Part shown: in pieces, positions 34,361 to 42,485 of the stretch
How the letters are laid out: the number at the start of each line of letters is the position of its first letter
How positions within the stretch are numbered: the first letter of the stretch is position 1
Assembly (NCBI GenBank): GCA_028284665.1
Contig: JANQRG010000037.1
Coordinates: forward strand, 101,810-165,809
DNA from: Croceivirga sp.
GTDB lineage: Bacteria > Bacteroidota > Bacteroidia > Flavobacteriales > Flavobacteriaceae
Length of the DNA stretch: 64,000 bases
Direction: 5' to 3'
The notes under the pieces: model-generated
Told to the model about the DNA's origin: nothing
Database searches by the model: none
Seen by the model: the letters and a program-made list of their open reading frames with translations, nothing else
Translations under genes and position numbers: made by a program

Positions 34361-36130
34361 TTAGTGCCCGTAGATGTCGTTGTATAAATCGAGATACTTT
34401 TCCTTTACCACTTTGCGACGCAATTTCATGGTTGGGGTTAAATGCCCATCATCTATACTCCAGACATCAGGCGTAAGCCGAAATTGCTTAATCTTTTCCC
34501 ACTTGGCGAATTCCTCATTGGCAAGATCTACTTCTTCCTGGAAATGGGCTATAACCTTGTCATTAACACAAATATCTGAGTTCTCTCCCCAGGTGATGTT
34601 TTGTCCTTCCGCCCAGGAATACAAAAACTCAAAATTCGGTTGTATGAGTGCTGCCGGCATTTTTTCTCCTTCGCCTACGACCATGATCTGTTCTATAAAA
34701 CGGGATTGTTTAAAGCGGTTTTCCAAAAGTTGCGGGGCAACGTATTTGCCCCCCGAGGTCTTGAACATTTCTTTTTTACGGTCTGTGATCTTTAGAATGC
34801 CATTAGCATCAATCTCACCAATATCCCCGGTATGGAAATAGCCATTTTTCAAGACTTCAGCTGTTTTTTCGCTGTCTTTGTAATAGCCTTTCATAACATT
34901 AGGCCCCTTGCACAGGATTTCCCCATCATCTGCAATTTTAACTTCAACGCCATCAATAACACGGCCCACACTGCCAATTTCCCACCCTGCATTAGCCTGT
35001 TCGTTGACTGAAATAACCGGAGAGGTTTCGGTAAGGCCATACCCTTCCATAACTGGCATGCCCGCGGCGCCGAAAACACGAGCCAACCTCGGCTGTAAGG
35101 CTGCACTTCCTGAAACTAACAATTCAACTTCACCCCCCAAGGCCTCTTTCCACTTGCTAAATATTAATTTTCTCGCGACGCCCAATCGTTTTTCATACCA
35201 CCATCCGTTTTTGCCATAAGGCTCAAACTTCAACCCGAGATCGACCGCCCAAAAGAACAGCTTCCTTTTGACACCTTCCAATTCTTCGCCTTTGCCAACG
35301 ATAGCATCGTAAACCTTCTCAAGGAGCCGGGGAACCACGGTCATTACATTGGGATTTACTTCTTTAGCGTTGATCGCTATTTTGTCTAATCCTTCAGCAA
35401 AGTAGATCTGAATGCCACAATACTGGTATAAATACAGTATCATTCGCTCAAAAATGTGACATACCGGTAAGAAACTCAAGGCAGTAGTACCTCCTGTGAG
35501 CGGCACCCTTCGTTCGCTGGCAATAACATTGGAAACAATATTGTCGTGCGTGAGCATAACACCTTTTGGTTTTCCGGTAGTTCCAGAGGTGTAAATAAGC
35601 GTAGCCAAATCGTCAGGTTGTACATTGGCCTTTCTGGTTTCCACTTCGTCCTGATTGGAGCTGTCTTTCCCTTTCTCTAGGACCTCACTCCAATGATTGC
35701 AATTCTCCAATTCATCAAAAGAAAAAACATCTTTCAATTTTTTGGTGTTTCCGCTTATGGCCAATACTTTTTTAAGTACATCACCGCAGGAAACAAAACA
35801 ATATTTTGCCTCTGAGTGATTTAAAACGTATTCGTAGTCTTCCTCAGAAATGGTAGGGTAAATGGGGACATTTTGCGCCCCTATTTGAAGTATCCCGATA
35901 TCCAAAATGTTCCATTCTGTTCGATTGGTCATGGAAATTACGGCGATCTTATCATTGGGTTTAACCCCAATTCGCAGTAGCCCACGGCTAATAGCGTTTG
36001 CCTTATCTATATACTCCTGGGTGGAGGTTTTAACCCACTTTCCATCATATTTGGTGGCAAAAGCGGTTTGGAGGTTATGATTTTTTAACTGGTGGTAGGG
36101 AAAATCAAAGAGTCTGGTTACGGGATGCAT
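34361..36130 (-). CDS. Long-chain fatty acid-CoA ligase (AMP-binding)
   Basis: A 589-residue adenylate-forming enzyme that activates fatty acids with ATP and CoA. The P-loop-like motif LIYTSGTTGKPKGVMLTH, EGYGLTETSPVIS and YFHTGDIGEI with KEMFKTSGGKYVAP mark the three standard blocks. Length is that of bacterial FAA-type ligases. It stands about 360 bp upstream of marR on the same strand and supplies substrate for the downstream beta-oxidation genes. Confidence 0.92.
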   Translation of the reverse strand: MHPVTRLFDFPYHQLKNHNLQTAFATKYDGKWVKTSTQEYIDKANAISRGLLRIGVKPNDKIAVISMTNRTEWNILDIGILQIGAQNVPIYPTISEEDYEYVLNHSEAKYCFVSCGDVLKKVLAISGNTKKLKDVFSFDELENCNHWSEVLEKGKDSSNQDEVETRKANVQPDDLATLIYTSGTTGKPKGVMLTHDNIVSNVIASERRVPLTGGTTALSFLPVCHIFERMILYLYQYCGIQIYFAEGLDKIAINAKEVNPNVMTVVPRLLEKVYDAIVGKGEELEGVKRKLFFWAVDLGLKFEPYGKNGWWYEKRLGVARKLIFSKWKEALGGEVELLVSGSAALQPRLARVFGAAGMPVMEGYGLTETSPVISVNEQANAGWEIGSVGRVIDGVEVKIADDGEILCKGPNVMKGYYKDSEKTAEVLKNGYFHTGDIGEIDANGILKITDRKKEMFKTSGGKYVAPQLLENRFKQSRFIEQIMVVGEGEKMPAALIQPNFEFLYSWAEGQNITWGENSDICVNDKVIAHFQEEVDLANEEFAKWEKIKQFRLTPDVWSIDDGHLTPTMKLRRKVVKEKYLDLYNDIYGH

Positions 36131-36283
36131 ATTAAGTTACTGTAAAGGAATTGCAAAATAGGAAATGCAGCCTATATCTTAAAATGGATTTAGCAAAATA
36201 TTAGGGGAATTTTTAATAATCCACCATTATTTTGATGCATAGAAATAGCCAAACGACGTAGAATAACCAAGCTTGAACAACCT

Positions 36284-36309
36284 GCTCCGCAGTAGTTGTA
36301 CTGCTGCGG
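36284..36309. repeat. REP hairpin, left copy
   Basis: A 26-bp sequence that is the exact reverse complement of 36991-37016. Within it CCGCAGTAGT and ACTGCTGCGG form a stem with one mismatch. It lies 8 bp downstream of the transposase stop. The rest of the 36131-36317 gap shows nothing else I can name. Confidence 0.75.
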
Positions 36310-36317
36310 AAACCTCA

Positions 36318-36893
36318 TTATGTTATCGTTTTCATCATTTGTGGCAATACCATAACCTCTGGTAAAATTGATTCCTCTTCCAAATAATTCGATGCTGAAG
36401 AATACAACCAGTGCTCGGGCTTTACCACAAAATTTTCAACCACGGGATTGTTGTGAATATAACGTATCTTATCCCACAAGAACTTTTCAGTGTACAGTTC
36501 AATAGCATGGTTGCCTGTTTTCCAAAATTTGAACGCCGTACTTTTTGAACTGTTATCTGCGGCATTTTTGAATATGGAAACCAAGTTTTCCCTTCTGGAC
36601 TCTGGCTCTTTTATTATTTGGTTCAATACCGTTCTTGCGGAATGTCTCTTGAAATCCCTTATGGTATCGCTCAATTGAAAAGGTTCCTCGCAATTGGCAA
36701 TTAAATGGATATGATTGGTCATAAGACAATAGGCATACACATTTAGTCCCTTATTTTCAATACAATACCTCAATGACGCTATTATGGCCTGTTTATGATT
36801 CTTTCTTGTAAAAACGTCTGCCCAATCTACCACAGTCAAAGTCATATAGTAAGAACCATTTGTCTTTATCGTATGTTTTACGCCTTGTTGCAT
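36318..36893 (-). CDS. REP-associated tyrosine transposase (RAYT, Y1_Tnp/HUH)
   Basis: A 191-residue single-domain nuclease of the IS200-like superfamily. The HUH motif is NHIHLIA (His61, His63), preceded by YAYCLMTN, and the C-terminus has WDKIRYIHNNPVVENFV and EHWLYSSASNYLEE, standard for RAYTs. These domesticated enzymes act on REP palindromes. Two identical REP hairpins in opposite orientation flank this gene, which supports the call. No other transposase ORF or IS ends were seen. Confidence 0.9.
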   Translation of the reverse strand: MQQGVKHTIKTNGSYYMTLTVVDWADVFTRKNHKQAIIASLRYCIENKGLNVYAYCLMTNHIHLIANCEEPFQLSDTIRDFKRHSARTVLNQIIKEPESRRENLVSIFKNAADNSSKSTAFKFWKTGNHAIELYTEKFLWDKIRYIHNNPVVENFVVKPEHWLYSSASNYLEEESILPEVMVLPQMMKTIT

Positions 36894-36990
36894 ACCTTAA
36901 TTTAATAAAATTATGCCGCAGGGAGAGAACTAAACGGCCATAGCAAGCACTGTGGCCCTCAACATTCTTTATTTACTGCTACTATTTGTG

Positions 36991-37016
36991 CCGCAGCAGT
37001 ACAACTACTGCGGAGC
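36991..37016. repeat. REP hairpin, right copy
   Basis: Begins CCGCAGCAGTACAACTAC and continues to CGGAGC. It is a perfect inverted match to the copy at 36284-36309, about 98 bp upstream of the transposase start. Just beyond it a second hairpin CTTTAGG / CCTAAAG follows (37029-37052 region). Confidence 0.78.
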
Positions 37017-37128
37017 TGGCCAAAAAAGCTTTAGGGTATAAGCCTAAAGTACTCAGCTGTGCTTAGTGTGCTGCCTTATCCTATAAGGTGTTTTGCCCAT
37101 GGTACATTATAAAAGTTTTCCATTTAAA

Positions 37129-37196
37129 ACGGAAGAAATACACTGGCTATTCACGCTAAGTTTTAAAGCGTATAGTTTGATTTAGATTTCTTCCGT
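37129..37196. repeat. 11-bp inverted repeat pair, unassigned
   Basis: ACGGAAGAAAT (37129-37139) and ATTTCTTCCGT (37186-37196) are perfect inverted copies 46 bp apart, with a smaller hairpin CGCT/AGCG between them. It could be a small mobile or structural element left in this decayed region. Confidence 0.5.
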
Positions 37197-37279
37197 ACTT
37201 ACTGTTTAGATAATTAAGGGGTCTATTCCGTGATACTATATAGAGAGAATTTTATGGCATTGTCGCCGTGGTATGACAC

Positions 37280-37417
37280 CTAGTTATCCCAAATTTCCAT
37301 AAGCACTTCTTGGACTACATCTTCACAGATGATCGGATCATTGATAAAGCGATTTGCAAATGCATATAACATGGGACTTAAAGAATCGAATGTCCTTTTA
37401 AACTCTTTTAACGTCAT
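37280..37417 (-). pseudogene. ECF sigma-70 factor fragment (region 2 only)
   Basis: A 45-residue frame too short for the ORF track. It reads MTLKEFKRTFDSLSPMLY, AFANRFINDP and CEDVVQEVLMEIWDN, a close fit to sigma-70 region 2.1-2.2 of FecI-like factors (core binding and helix start), then hits TAG. The rest of region 2 and all of region 4 are missing. Its 5' edge runs straight into a dispersed repeat (about 37411-37460), so an insertion or deletion probably cut the gene. No anti-sigma or SusC/D partner is nearby. Confidence 0.6.
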
Positions 37418-37460
37418 CCCAGATCTTTCGTCTTGCTGAATCTGCGGGATCTGATTGGGT
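37411..37460. repeat. Dispersed flavobacterial intergenic repeat
   Basis: GTCATCCCAGATCTTTCGTC runs into a partly inverted arm ATCTGCGGGATCT, a hairpin of the common 'gtcatccc...gggat' type. From here to 37630 the sequence is purine-rich with no gene I can support. Confidence 0.5.
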
Positions 37461-37635
37461 TATTTGACTAAATCTAACTAAAAAACCAATGCTGTAGGCG
37501 GTTATGGGACTAAAAAGCAGAAAAGTCCGCGAAAAGTTGAGGGAGGGAACAGGAGAAGGGAGGTAAGGACCATATTTACGTTAATGTTCTCCTTTTTAGA
37601 TAAGTTTTAATCCCTATCAGATAAGTTGTCCCAAT

Positions 37636-37643
37636 TATATTTG
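37636..37643 (+). promoter_or_regulatory. Candidate -7 box of the peptide cassette
   Basis: TATATTTG matches TAnnTTTG exactly, 22 bp before the first ATG of the MauE-like gene. No clean -33 element was found. Confidence 0.45.
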
Positions 37644-37665
37644 AACTATTAGTCGGTAATACTGT

Positions 37666-38124
37666 ATGCGTATTATGAAAAAAAATAGTAAGAAAATATT
37701 TATAGAGATAATATACGGTTTATATATTTTATTATTTACCTATGCCGCTGTTAGTAAATTACTCGATTATCAGCAGTTTAACGTACAACTTGGTAAGTCC
37801 CCCGTTTTAGCAGCGTACGCAGATATAATCGTATGGGCGGTCCCTTTTGTGGAAATCGTCATTTCCCTGATGCTGCTCTTTACACGTCTTAGGCTAATCG
37901 GGCTTTTTGCTTCCTTTTTCCTTATGGTCATGTTTACGGCCTATATCATGGTCATTTTGAACTTTAGTGATTATGTGCCCTGTTCCTGTGGTGGTATTTT
38001 GGAAGAATTGGGCTGGACAGAGCATCTCATTTTTAACAGTGTATTTATTGCCCTAGCCTTTATAGGGATACTACTACTAAATGAGGAAAAAAATCCAACC
38101 GAACAAAAATATGTAACTGCATAA
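37666..38124 (+). CDS. MauE/DoxX-family redox-associated membrane protein
   Basis: A 152-residue protein with four predicted membrane helices. IYGLYILLFTYAAVSKLLDYQQFNVQLGKSP and WAVPFVEIVISLMLLF are typical of the MauE/DoxX group. A CxC pair lies in YVPCSCGGILEELGW (Cys106, Cys108), the place where these proteins carry redox cysteines. In methylamine dehydrogenase systems MauE is needed for making disulfide-rich small subunits. ATGs at 37666 and 37675 are both possible. It is followed at 17 bp by a probable propeller protein and then by a four-cysteine exported peptide. Confidence 0.8.
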   Translation: MRIMKKNSKKIFIEIIYGLYILLFTYAAVSKLLDYQQFNVQLGKSPVLAAYADIIVWAVPFVEIVISLMLLFTRLRLIGLFASFFLMVMFTAYIMVILNFSDYVPCSCGGILEELGWTEHLIFNSVFIALAFIGILLLNEEKNPTEQKYVTA

Positions 38125-38141
38125 ACTATAATCAGCAACAG

Positions 38142-39251
38142 ATGACAAATAAAAAGATCTATATCATCCTTTTGTTAGGCTCCATGTTCTGTATTGGATT
38201 GGTTACGGTATTATTTGCCCTTTCGGAAAAGACCATACACCATGAGAACCCATTTATACGGCGTGTCCCTCCCCATACGATTGCCAAAACGCATGATCTG
38301 GACCTTGGTTATAACTCCTATTATATCGCCGGGGTGGACAAGGACAGGATATTTTTGGGAAACCATTCGTCTCCCCTGCATGTATTGGTGCTGGACTCCA
38401 CCTTAAAGGACACCTCTCATATCCAATTACATGTGGACCGCAAGGACCTTCCGGTCTATTCCATGCAAGTACGGGTAGCACCACCCTATTTCTATATCAT
38501 GGACGGCAGGTCTCCCTTCGTCTTTAGGGGAAAGACCACGGATTGGAAAGCTTCGCTCCTTATGTACCAAGGGGCCTATTTTTCATCTGCTGAACCTGTG
38601 GATTCCAGCACCATGATCATTCGGACGAGGAGCAGTATCTCCAAGGAAGATGTACTGGGCAGGATCTCCATGGGGGATTCCGTGCAGGTAGACCTGTCCC
38701 ACAAGCTGCTACAAAAGCAGATCGATGGGATATTCTGCGTGGATGGAAAACTGTTGTTGGCAAAAGAACTACAAAAACTGGTGTATGTCTATACCTATAG
38801 GAACCAATTTGTTGTGGCCAATACCCATCTGGAACAGGAATTTATCGGTAAGACCATCGATACCATAAGCAGGGCACGGATCGAGCTGGCTTCGATAGAT
38901 TCAAAAAATGCGACCACTTTGGCCTCCCGGCCCCTGGTAGTGAACAAACAATGCAGTACCTACGGCAATTATCTCTTTGTAAGCTCAAACCTGTTGGGAA
39001 GATATGATCCTTCAGATATGTTGAACCATGCCGCTATCATCGATGTATACGACCTCAAAAAGAATACTTATGAATTTAGTTTTTATCTCTATGACCACCT
39101 TCAAAAGCGGATGACCGGCTTTCAGGTGCAGGGCGATCGATTGATAGCGTTAATGGAAAAGTACATAGTGTCCTATACCCTAAGACCGGATTACTTTGAG
39201 AAGGGGGAAAACCCCGTGGTGGCAACCTATCCCAAGGTAAACTTAAAATAG
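38142..39251 (+). CDS. Membrane-anchored probable beta-propeller protein of the peptide cassette
   Basis: A 369-residue protein with one N-terminal membrane anchor (about residues 5-26, IYIILLLGSMFCIGLVTVLFAL) and a long extracytoplasmic part rich in short strands (DRIFLGNHSSPLHVLVLD, PPYFYIMDGRSPFVF, GNYLFVSSNLLGRYD). This pattern resembles the 6-bladed propeller proteins that Bacteroidota often encode next to small exported peptides, though I could not assign a named family. Two cysteines remain outside the anchor. It lies 17 bp after the MauE-like gene and 127 bp before the peptide gene. Confidence 0.65.
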   Translation: MTNKKIYIILLLGSMFCIGLVTVLFALSEKTIHHENPFIRRVPPHTIAKTHDLDLGYNSYYIAGVDKDRIFLGNHSSPLHVLVLDSTLKDTSHIQLHVDRKDLPVYSMQVRVAPPYFYIMDGRSPFVFRGKTTDWKASLLMYQGAYFSSAEPVDSSTMIIRTRSSISKEDVLGRISMGDSVQVDLSHKLLQKQIDGIFCVDGKLLLAKELQKLVYVYTYRNQFVVANTHLEQEFIGKTIDTISRARIELASIDSKNATTLASRPLVVNKQCSTYGNYLFVSSNLLGRYDPSDMLNHAAIIDVYDLKKNTYEFSFYLYDHLQKRMTGFQVQGDRLIALMEKYIVSYTLRPDYFEKGENPVVATYPKVNLK

Positions 39252-39328
39252 ACAGGGGTAAACACCCCGGGTAGAAAAAGAAAATTATAATAAAATACTG
39301 GATCAGTGCCAGGGGTAAGACCGAAAAC

Positions 39329-39356
39329 CTGTAAAAAAGAGTAGGTCAATTAATTA
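39329..39356 (+). repeat. Leader repeat, copy 1 (upstream of the peptide gene)
   Basis: CTGTAAAAAAGAGTAGGT followed by CAATTAATTA lies 22 bp before the peptide start codon. A near-identical copy (2 mismatches in 28) occurs at 39862-39889 with no gene after it. Confidence 0.65.
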
Positions 39357-39378
39357 ACAACATAATAAATAGATTATC

Positions 39379-39633
39379 ATGAAAAAACTAATTCCCGTTT
39401 TTGCAATGGCCCTGGCCGTATTAGCAGCTTTTGCCTTTACTACCAATGGTGATTCCGAAGAGGTCTCTCAATTAGGTGTTTATGACTCTAATTCTAATGG
39501 CATTTGCAATATACCATATGACTGTGGACCAGTGGGACCGGATTTTTGTTTCGTCAAAGGTGTGACGCCAATTACACCGGTGTTTGAGAAAACAGATTGC
39601 GCCGTTCAGCTTAGAACGGTGCTGTATGATTAA
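39379..39633 (+). CDS. Small exported four-cysteine peptide (DUF6520-like)
   Basis: An 84-residue product. MKKLIPVFAMALAVLAAFAF is a signal peptide; the start MKKLIPVFAM.LAV resembles the DUF6520 family of Flavobacteriaceae. The mature part of about 62 residues carries four cysteines (43, 49, 57, 74; GICNIPYDCG, DFCFVKG, KTDCAVQ), enough for two disulfides. It has its own leader after the propeller gene and a strong terminator behind it. The neighbouring MauE-like protein suggests that the disulfides matter. Whether it is a signal, toxin, redox carrier or structural peptide is unknown. Confidence 0.75.
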   Translation: MKKLIPVFAMALAVLAAFAFTTNGDSEEVSQLGVYDSNSNGICNIPYDCGPVGPDFCFVKGVTPITPVFEKTDCAVQLRTVLYD

Positions 39634-39664
39634 AGTTCAGAAGTAATAATAGTTAGTAGAAGGT

Positions 39665-39683
39665 GCCCCCTGTAAAAGGGGGC
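39665..39683 (+). terminator. Terminator of the peptide cassette
   Basis: GCCCCCT / AGGGGGC, 7-bp perfect stem, 5-nt loop GTAAA, then ATTTTC. Confidence 0.75.
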
Positions 39684-39727
39684 ATTTTCTGTTGGCACCT
39701 ATCCTTATACTATTAAAATAATTGAAG

Positions 39728-39852
39728 GATCCTCCTCTTCAGAGAAGAGGGGCGGTTTCACCGAAGGTGAGATTAGGAAGTTTTGATATCACTTTCAAAA
39801 CCCTCCGTCCTACTTCGTAGGCCACCTCCCTTTGACTAAAGGGAGGAGTCAG
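39728..39852. repeat. MITE-like dispersed element
   Basis: Begins GATCCTCCTCTTCAGAGAAG and ends CCTCCCTTTGACTAAAGGGA followed by GGAGTC. It holds two strong hairpins (CTCTTC/GAAGAG and CCTCCCTTT/AAAGGGAGG) and imperfect terminal inverted repeats. I recall similar blocks between genes of many Bacteroidota. It encodes nothing. Confidence 0.6.
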
Positions 39853-39861
39853 ATCAAAAAG

Positions 39862-39889
39862 CTGTAAAAAAGAGTAGGTTAATTAATAA
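39862..39889 (+). repeat. Leader repeat, copy 2 (orphan)
   Basis: CTGTAAAAAAGAGTAGGT followed by TAATTAATAA repeats the leader of the peptide gene, but is followed directly by a 151-bp inverted-repeat element and no ORF. It looks like the remains of a second peptide gene. Confidence 0.6.
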
Positions 39890-40041
39890 TTGAATGTCCG
39901 TTTTTTGTCATAACATCGTTTTTTCGTCATGCTGAACTTGTTTCAGCATCTCATAACAGCTGTAAATCAATATTTTATGATGAGACCCTGAAATTAATTT
40001 AGGGTGACGCTTAATTTTATGAATGATTACGGACATTCAAA
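39890..40041. repeat. 151-bp miniature element with 12-bp terminal inverted repeats
   Basis: TTGAATGTCCGT at 39890 and ACGGACATTCAA ending at 40040 are perfect inverted copies. Inside are the hairpins GCTGAACTTGTTTCAGC and CCCTGAAATTAATTTAGGG, typical of a common flavobacterial dispersed repeat. No ORF is present, so it would be a non-autonomous element. Confidence 0.6.
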
Positions 40042-40125
40042 TGATACAATAACACACTCCCACAACCCCTGTATTTACTTTGATTGCTAATAAAAAACAA
40101 TAGTAATACTATCATTAATGAAAAT

Positions 40126-40163
40126 TTAACTCTCAAAAATGAATAATTAACTCTCAAACATGA
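40126..40163 (+). promoter_or_regulatory. Two 17-bp direct repeats upstream of pflB
   Basis: TTAACTCTCAAAAATGA (40126) and TTAACTCTCAAACATGA (40147) differ by one base and are exactly 21 bp apart, two helical turns. They could be tandem operator sites on one face of the DNA. Confidence 0.55.
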
Positions 40164-40173
40164 CAATTGTCAT
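40160..40173. promoter_or_regulatory. Crp/Fnr-like palindrome upstream of pflB
   Basis: ATGACAATTGTCAT is a perfect 14-bp palindrome of the TGAC-N4-GTCA type. With TAATTTCG at 40196-40203 as a near-consensus -7 box, its centre falls close to -41, the place of a class II activator. An oxygen-sensing Fnr-like regulator would fit an anaerobic pyruvate-formate operon. Confidence 0.6.
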
Positions 40174-40249
40174 CTTATTAGATTACGGTGGGTTATAATT
40201 TCGGCCTTCGAAACGAATACGTAAGTAGTAATCTAACAAAGAATATATC

Positions 40250-42475
40250 GTGGTAAAGGATCAAATTAAAGAAGGTGTTTGGACCAAAGAAGTGAACGTT
40301 AGGGACTTTGTCCTAAACAACATCAGACCCTATTATGGTACTGCAGATTTCCTGGTAGGGCCTAGTACCAAAACCAAAAAATTATGGGAGATATGTAAAC
40401 AAGCGATGCAGATAGAGCGCGAGAATAACGGGGTATTAGCCGTTGATACAGAAACAATATCGTCAATAAGCGCTTTTGACGCAGGTTATATTGATAAAGA
40501 AAACGAAGTAATTGTTGGTTTACAAACCGATGAATTGCTAAAGCGCACCATGAAACCCTTCGGTGGGTTCAAAGTAGTGCAAAAGGCATTGCAAGAACAA
40601 GGGCTTGCACCGAATACCAAACTAACAGAACTGTTCTCAAAACACGTTAAAACCCATAACGATGGCGTGTTTAGCGCCTATACCCCTGAGATCAAGAAGT
40701 ATCGTTCCCTGGGGATATTAACCGGTCTACCCGATAATTATGCCAGAGGGCGTCTTATTGGAGATTACCGTCGTGTAGCCCTCTATGGAATATCGTTTTT
40801 AATAGAATCCAAATTAAAGGATTTAGAACAGCTTCAGGGACCCATGACAGACAAGGTGATCCGTCTGCGGGAAGAGGTTTCTGATCAGATACGGGCGTTG
40901 AAGGAAATGATCGCTTTAGGTGTAACCTATGATCTGGATCTAAAACGTCCCGCTCATAATGCCCGGGAGGCGGTGCAATGGACGTATATGGCCTATTTGG
41001 CGGCAGTAAAGGAACAGGACGGAGCGGCGATGTCACTCGGAAATGTATCCTCTTTCCTGGATATTTTTATCGAACGAGACATTGAACAAGGTACACTTAC
41101 CGAGGTGGAAGCACAAGAATTGATTGATCAATTTGTGATGAAGCTTCGCGTAGTGCGTCACTCGCGTATGGCTGCCTATGATGAGATCTTTGCGGGGGAC
41201 CCTACCTGGGTTACGGAAGCGATTGGCGGAATGCTTAATGATGGACGTTCCAAGGTAACCCGAACTTCATTCCGGTTTTTGCATACGCTTTATAACCTGG
41301 GACCTTCTCCGGAACCCAATCTCACCATATTGTGGTCGGAAAGTCTACCGGAGAATTTTAAGGCCTTTTGTGCAAAAGTGGCTATCGCCACCTCTTCCCT
41401 TCAGTTTGAAAATGACGATCTGATGCGAACGCTAAGGGGATCAGATGATTACGGGATTGCTTGTTGTGTTTCTCATCAGGATCTGGGGAAATCCATTCAG
41501 TTCTTTGGGGCTCGTACCAATCTGGTTAAAACCTTGTTGTTGGCCCTTAATGAAGGCCGATGTGAAATTACCGGCAAAAAGGTAATTGACAGCATACCTG
41601 CTTTGGAAGAAGGATATTTGGATTTTGACAGGGTAATGGCCAATTATAAAATTGCTTCTAAAGCAATTGCCCGAGTATATAATGATACCATGAACATCAT
41701 TCATTATATGCACGATAAGTACTATTACGAAAAAGCACAGATGGCATTGATCGACACCAATCCAGGTATCGATATCGCCTATGGTGTAGCAGGATTGTCC
41801 ATATTGGCAGATTCACTTTCTGCCATTAAACACGCCAAAGTGCTACCCATTCGTAATGAAGTAGGGTTAACGGTTGATTTTAGGATTGAAGGAGATTTCC
41901 CCAAATACGGAAATGACGATGATCGTGTGGATAAGCTCGCAGCACAAGCGGTGGCAGATTTTAACCATGAGTTACAGCAATTACCCGCATATAAGGATGC
42001 CCGCCCTACCTTATCTGTATTGACCATTACTTCTAATGTGGTCTATGGTAAAAAAACAGGGGCTACACCGGATGGCAGGGCGATGGGGGTTCCTTTTGCT
42101 CCTGGTGCCAATCCAATGCATGGCCGGGATTCCAATGGGGCGATAGCCTCGCTGAATTCGGTGGCTAAGATCAATTATAAGGATGCGCTGGACGGTATTT
42201 CAAATACCTTTTCCATTGTGCCAAAATCGTTAGGTGCCAATGAAGCAGACCGTATTGAAAATTTGGTAACTATTTTAGACGGTTATTTTTCCAGAAACGC
42301 ACAACATGTGAATGTTAATGTGTTGAATAAGGAAACCCTTATAGATGCGATGGAGCATCCGGAAGAATATCCGCAGTTAACGATTCGGGTTTCGGGTTAT
42401 GCCGTAAATTTTACCAAACTAACCCGGGAGCAACAGCAGGAGGTGATTACGCGCTCCTTTCACGAATCCTTGTAA
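40250..42475 (+). CDS. pflB: Pyruvate formate-lyase (formate C-acetyltransferase)
   Basis: A 741-residue glycyl-radical enzyme that splits pyruvate with CoA into acetyl-CoA and formate without oxygen. The paired catalytic cysteines are in [11 protein letters not shown] (Cys405, Cys406) and the radical glycine in [13 protein letters not shown] (Gly716). Length matches E. coli PflB (760). The start is GTG at 40250; the N-terminus [19 protein letters not shown] fits the family and no nearer ATG suits. Its activase follows at 10 bp and a formate-type transporter after that. The enzyme suggests fermentation or microaerobic life in an otherwise aerobic-looking gene set. Confidence 0.95.
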   Translation: MVKDQIKEGVWTKEVNVRDFVLNNIRPYYGTADFLVGPSTKTKKLWEICKQAMQIERENNGVLAVDTETISSISAFDAGYIDKENEVIVGLQTDELLKRTMKPFGGFKVVQKALQEQGLAPNTKLTELFSKHVKTHNDGVFSAYTPEIKKYRSLGILTGLPDNYARGRLIGDYRRVALYGISFLIESKLKDLEQLQGPMTDKVIRLREEVSDQIRALKEMIALGVTYDLDLKRPAHNAREAVQWTYMAYLAAVKEQDGAAMSLGNVSSFLDIFIERDIEQGTLTEVEAQELIDQFVMKLRVVRHSRMAAYDEIFAGDPTWVTEAIGGMLNDGRSKVTRTSFRFLHTLYNLGPSPEPNLTILWSESLPENFKAFCAKVAIATSSLQFENDDLMRTLRGSDDYGIACCVSHQDLGKSIQFFGARTNLVKTLLLALNEGRCEITGKKVIDSIPALEEGYLDFDRVMANYKIASKAIARVYNDTMNIIHYMHDKYYYEKAQMALIDTNPGIDIAYGVAGLSILADSLSAIKHAKVLPIRNEVGLTVDFRIEGDFPKYGNDDDRVDKLAAQAVADFNHELQQLPAYKDARPTLSVLTITSNVVYGKKTGATPDGRAMGVPFAPGANPMHGRDSNGAIASLNSVAKINYKDALDGISNTFSIVPKSLGANEADRIENLVTILDGYFSRNAQHVNVNVLNKETLIDAMEHPEEYPQLTIRVSGYAVNFTKLTREQQQEVITRSFHESL

Positions 42476-42485
42476 TTATTTTCTA

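Noticed and set aside
34146-34364. 72-aa plus-strand ORF, and a broken minus-strand frame in the same place
   Set aside because: Neither gives a recognisable protein; the minus frame has an internal stop. I treat the stretch as intergenic.
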